This document shows, piece by piece, positions 5,801-6,892 of a stretch of 6,892 nucleotides of DNA. Positions within the stretch are counted from its first letter, which is position 1; every line of letters begins with the position of its first letter. This DNA is from an uncultured Clostridia bacterium (GTDB lineage Bacteria > Bacillota > Clostridia > Oscillospirales > Ruminococcaceae): positions 1 to 6,892 of the forward strand of contig CANRDG010000096.1 in NCBI GenBank assembly GCA_947629275.1, in the 5' to 3' direction. The notes under the pieces were generated by a model. The model saw only the letters and a program-made list of their open reading frames with translations, did not search any database and had not been told where the DNA came from. Both the position numbers and the translations under genes were made by a program.

Positions 5801-6739
5801 TTATTCAAGAGATATTTTCGGCAGATACGAAACTATATCCTCTTTCATTCTTATTACTTCTCTGCGCGCGGCTTTTGCATAGTCATGCTCGTCGCACTGC
5901 TCTTCTTTCTTATACGCGAGCATTACCGCTCTTGAAGAGTTTACTATTGCGCCAAGTCCGTTTTCGTCAAAAGCTTTCGCAACTCCCTGTGCGCCGCCTC
6001 CCTGTGCGCCGTATCCGGGTACTAAGAAAAACGTATTCGGCAAAGCTTTTCTCATCTGCTCGAGCTGCTCGGGATATGTAGCGCCAACGACTGCGCCGAC
6101 GGACGAATAGCCAAGCTTGCCCATTGCTTCTGCGCCCCATTTTTCGCACATCGCTCCCATAGCGGCATAAACGCTCTCGCCGCTGTCAAGCAGTCTGTCC
6201 TGCAATTCGCCGCTAGAGGGATTGGAAGTTTTTACAAGCACGAAAATACCCTTGTCATTCTCGCGGCAGACTTCCAAAAGCGGTGAAATGCCGTCAGTAC
6301 CAAGGTAGCCATTGACCGTGAGCGCGTCCGCGCCGAAAGCCTGTAGCATATCGCCCTCGATATCTGTAAAGCCCAGGTGCGCCGCCGTATAAGCCGTCAT
6401 AGTCGCGCCGATATCGTTTCGCTTGCCGTCGGTTATTACATACATACCCTTTTCTTTGGCGTATGCTATTGTTTTGGCAAGGCACTTAACGCCCTCCCAG
6501 CCGTACATTTCATAGTAGGCTGCCTGCGGCTTTATGGCAGGAACGATGTCGTATATCTCGTCTATTATACCCTTGTTATAGGCAAGGATAGCTTTAGCCG
6601 CGCCCTTGAAGCTCTTGCCGTATTTTGCAATTGCTTTTTTGCGGATATATTCGGGAACGTACTCCAACTTGGGATCAAGACCTACGACCGTGGGGTTTTG
6701 CATTTTAACTATCTTTTCGATAAGTCTGTCAAATGACAT
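5801..6739 (-). CDS. pyrF: Orotidine 5'-phosphate decarboxylase, long clostridial form
   Basis: This enzyme converts OMP to UMP, the last step of de novo UMP synthesis. At 312 residues it belongs to the longer subfamily of about 270-310 residues rather than the 230-240-residue B. subtilis type. Motifs: VVGLDPKLEYVP (18-29, substrate-binding Asp), AIKPQAAYYEMYG (68-80), the catalytic DGKRNDIG (104-111, with K106 and D109 in the Asp/Lys network), LVKTSNPSSG (168-177), VPGYGAQGG (240-248) and NSSRA (267-271) for phosphate binding. The ATG at 6739 has AAAAGGAG (antisense of 6748-6755) 8 nt upstream. It lies 27 nt after pyrC and is followed by pyrK, an order that differs from the B. subtilis operon, where pyrF follows pyrD. 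Confidence 0.96.
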   Translation of the reverse strand: MSFDRLIEKIVKMQNPTVVGLDPKLEYVPEYIRKKAIAKYGKSFKGAAKAILAYNKGIIDEIYDIVPAIKPQAAYYEMYGWEGVKCLAKTIAYAKEKGMYVITDGKRNDIGATMTAYTAAHLGFTDIEGDMLQAFGADALTVNGYLGTDGISPLLEVCRENDKGIFVLVKTSNPSSGELQDRLLDSGESVYAAMGAMCEKWGAEAMGKLGYSSVGAVVGATYPEQLEQMRKALPNTFFLVPGYGAQGGGAQGVAKAFDENGLGAIVNSSRAVMLAYKKEEQCDEHDYAKAARREVIRMKEDIVSYLPKISLE

Positions 6740-6766
6740 GGTGTTTTCTCCTTTTCAAATAATACG

Positions 6767-6892
6767 TTATCTTTCAAAAACTATATTGCCGTCTGTAATT
6801 GTTACCTTGGCTCCGCCCTTGAAATGCTCGCCCTTAAAGACCGAGTTTTTCGACTTTGAATGAAGCTTTTCGGGTTCTACCGTCCACTCCTC
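6767..6892 (-). CDS. pyrC: Dihydroorotase, C-terminal fragment (runs off the window)
   Basis: The 41 residues from the window edge to a TAA stop read EEWTVEPEKLHSKSKNSVFK and then an ITDGNIVFER-like end. This matches the C-terminus of class I dihydroorotases, where the EWTV..EK..SKSKN(S/T)xF block is followed by a final beta-strand, and it fits the adjacent pyrF. Dihydroorotase interconverts carbamoyl-aspartate and dihydroorotate. The metal-binding His/Asp core lies outside the window, so activity cannot be judged. Other cyclic amidohydrolases share a similar C-terminal strand, but the SKSKN block and the pyr context favour pyrC. Confidence 0.85.
   Translation of the reverse strand, partial: EEWTVEPEKLHSKSKNSVFKGEHFKGGAKVTITDGNIVFER

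Noticed and set aside
4941..5882. Long + strand open frame (about 313 codons) opposite pyrK
   Set aside because: It lies antisense to a fully motif-supported pyrK and overlaps the ends of pyrD and pyrF. Its translation is low-complexity, rich in Arg/Ala/Tyr, with no recognisable domain; it is a shadow of the coding strand.
6740..6766. Independent promoter in the pyrC-pyrF gap
   Set aside because: At 27 nt, largely taken up by the pyrF ribosome site, there is no room for a promoter and no hexamer pair is visible.

Overview
The window looks like chromosomal DNA of an anaerobic, low-to-mid GC Firmicute of the class Clostridia, most like a gut Ruminococcaceae/Oscillospiraceae member. This rests on the PyrK/PyrD class 1B dihydroorotate dehydrogenase pair, the long clostridial form of PyrF, strong AGGAGG-type ribosome sites, heavy AUA use, and a small Cys-pair protein next to ruvX. 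It is an inference from gene families, not a taxonomic match.

Left part (about 1-1300, + strand): a two-gene unit encodes a receiver-less LytTR DNA-binding regulator and a four-helix membrane protein with a LiaF-like C-terminal domain. Upstream lies a near-perfect direct repeat with a 21-bp period, the geometry expected for a LytTR dimer, which suggests autoregulation. A strong hairpin at about 1329-1364 separates this unit from the convergent genes and can terminate transcription from both sides.

Right part (6892 down to 1384, - strand): one tightly packed array reads pyrC (C-terminal end only), pyrF, pyrK, pyrD, ruvX, a 57-residue Cys-pair protein and a CotH-family lipoprotein. Gaps are 27, 56, -8, 19, -4 and 13 nt, so the array is probably co-transcribed. 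The first four genes belong to de novo UMP synthesis: PyrC makes dihydroorotate, PyrD/PyrK oxidises it to orotate using NAD+, and PyrF decarboxylates OMP to UMP. The OMP-forming step, PyrE, is not in the window. The last three genes have no evident link to pyrimidines: RuvX/YqgF is a Holliday-junction resolvase-like/rRNA-processing nuclease, the small protein is unknown, and the CotH protein is an exported lipoprotein.

Points deserving attention are the LytTR/LiaF-like pair with its 21-bp repeat, the small ATGA-coupled Cys-pair gene (easily missed by gene callers), the surface CotH-like kinase at the end of a pyrimidine operon, and two start codons (the LytTR gene and pyrD) better placed at GTG than at the longest-ORF start. 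I saw no mobile elements, CRISPR arrays, tRNA or rRNA genes.
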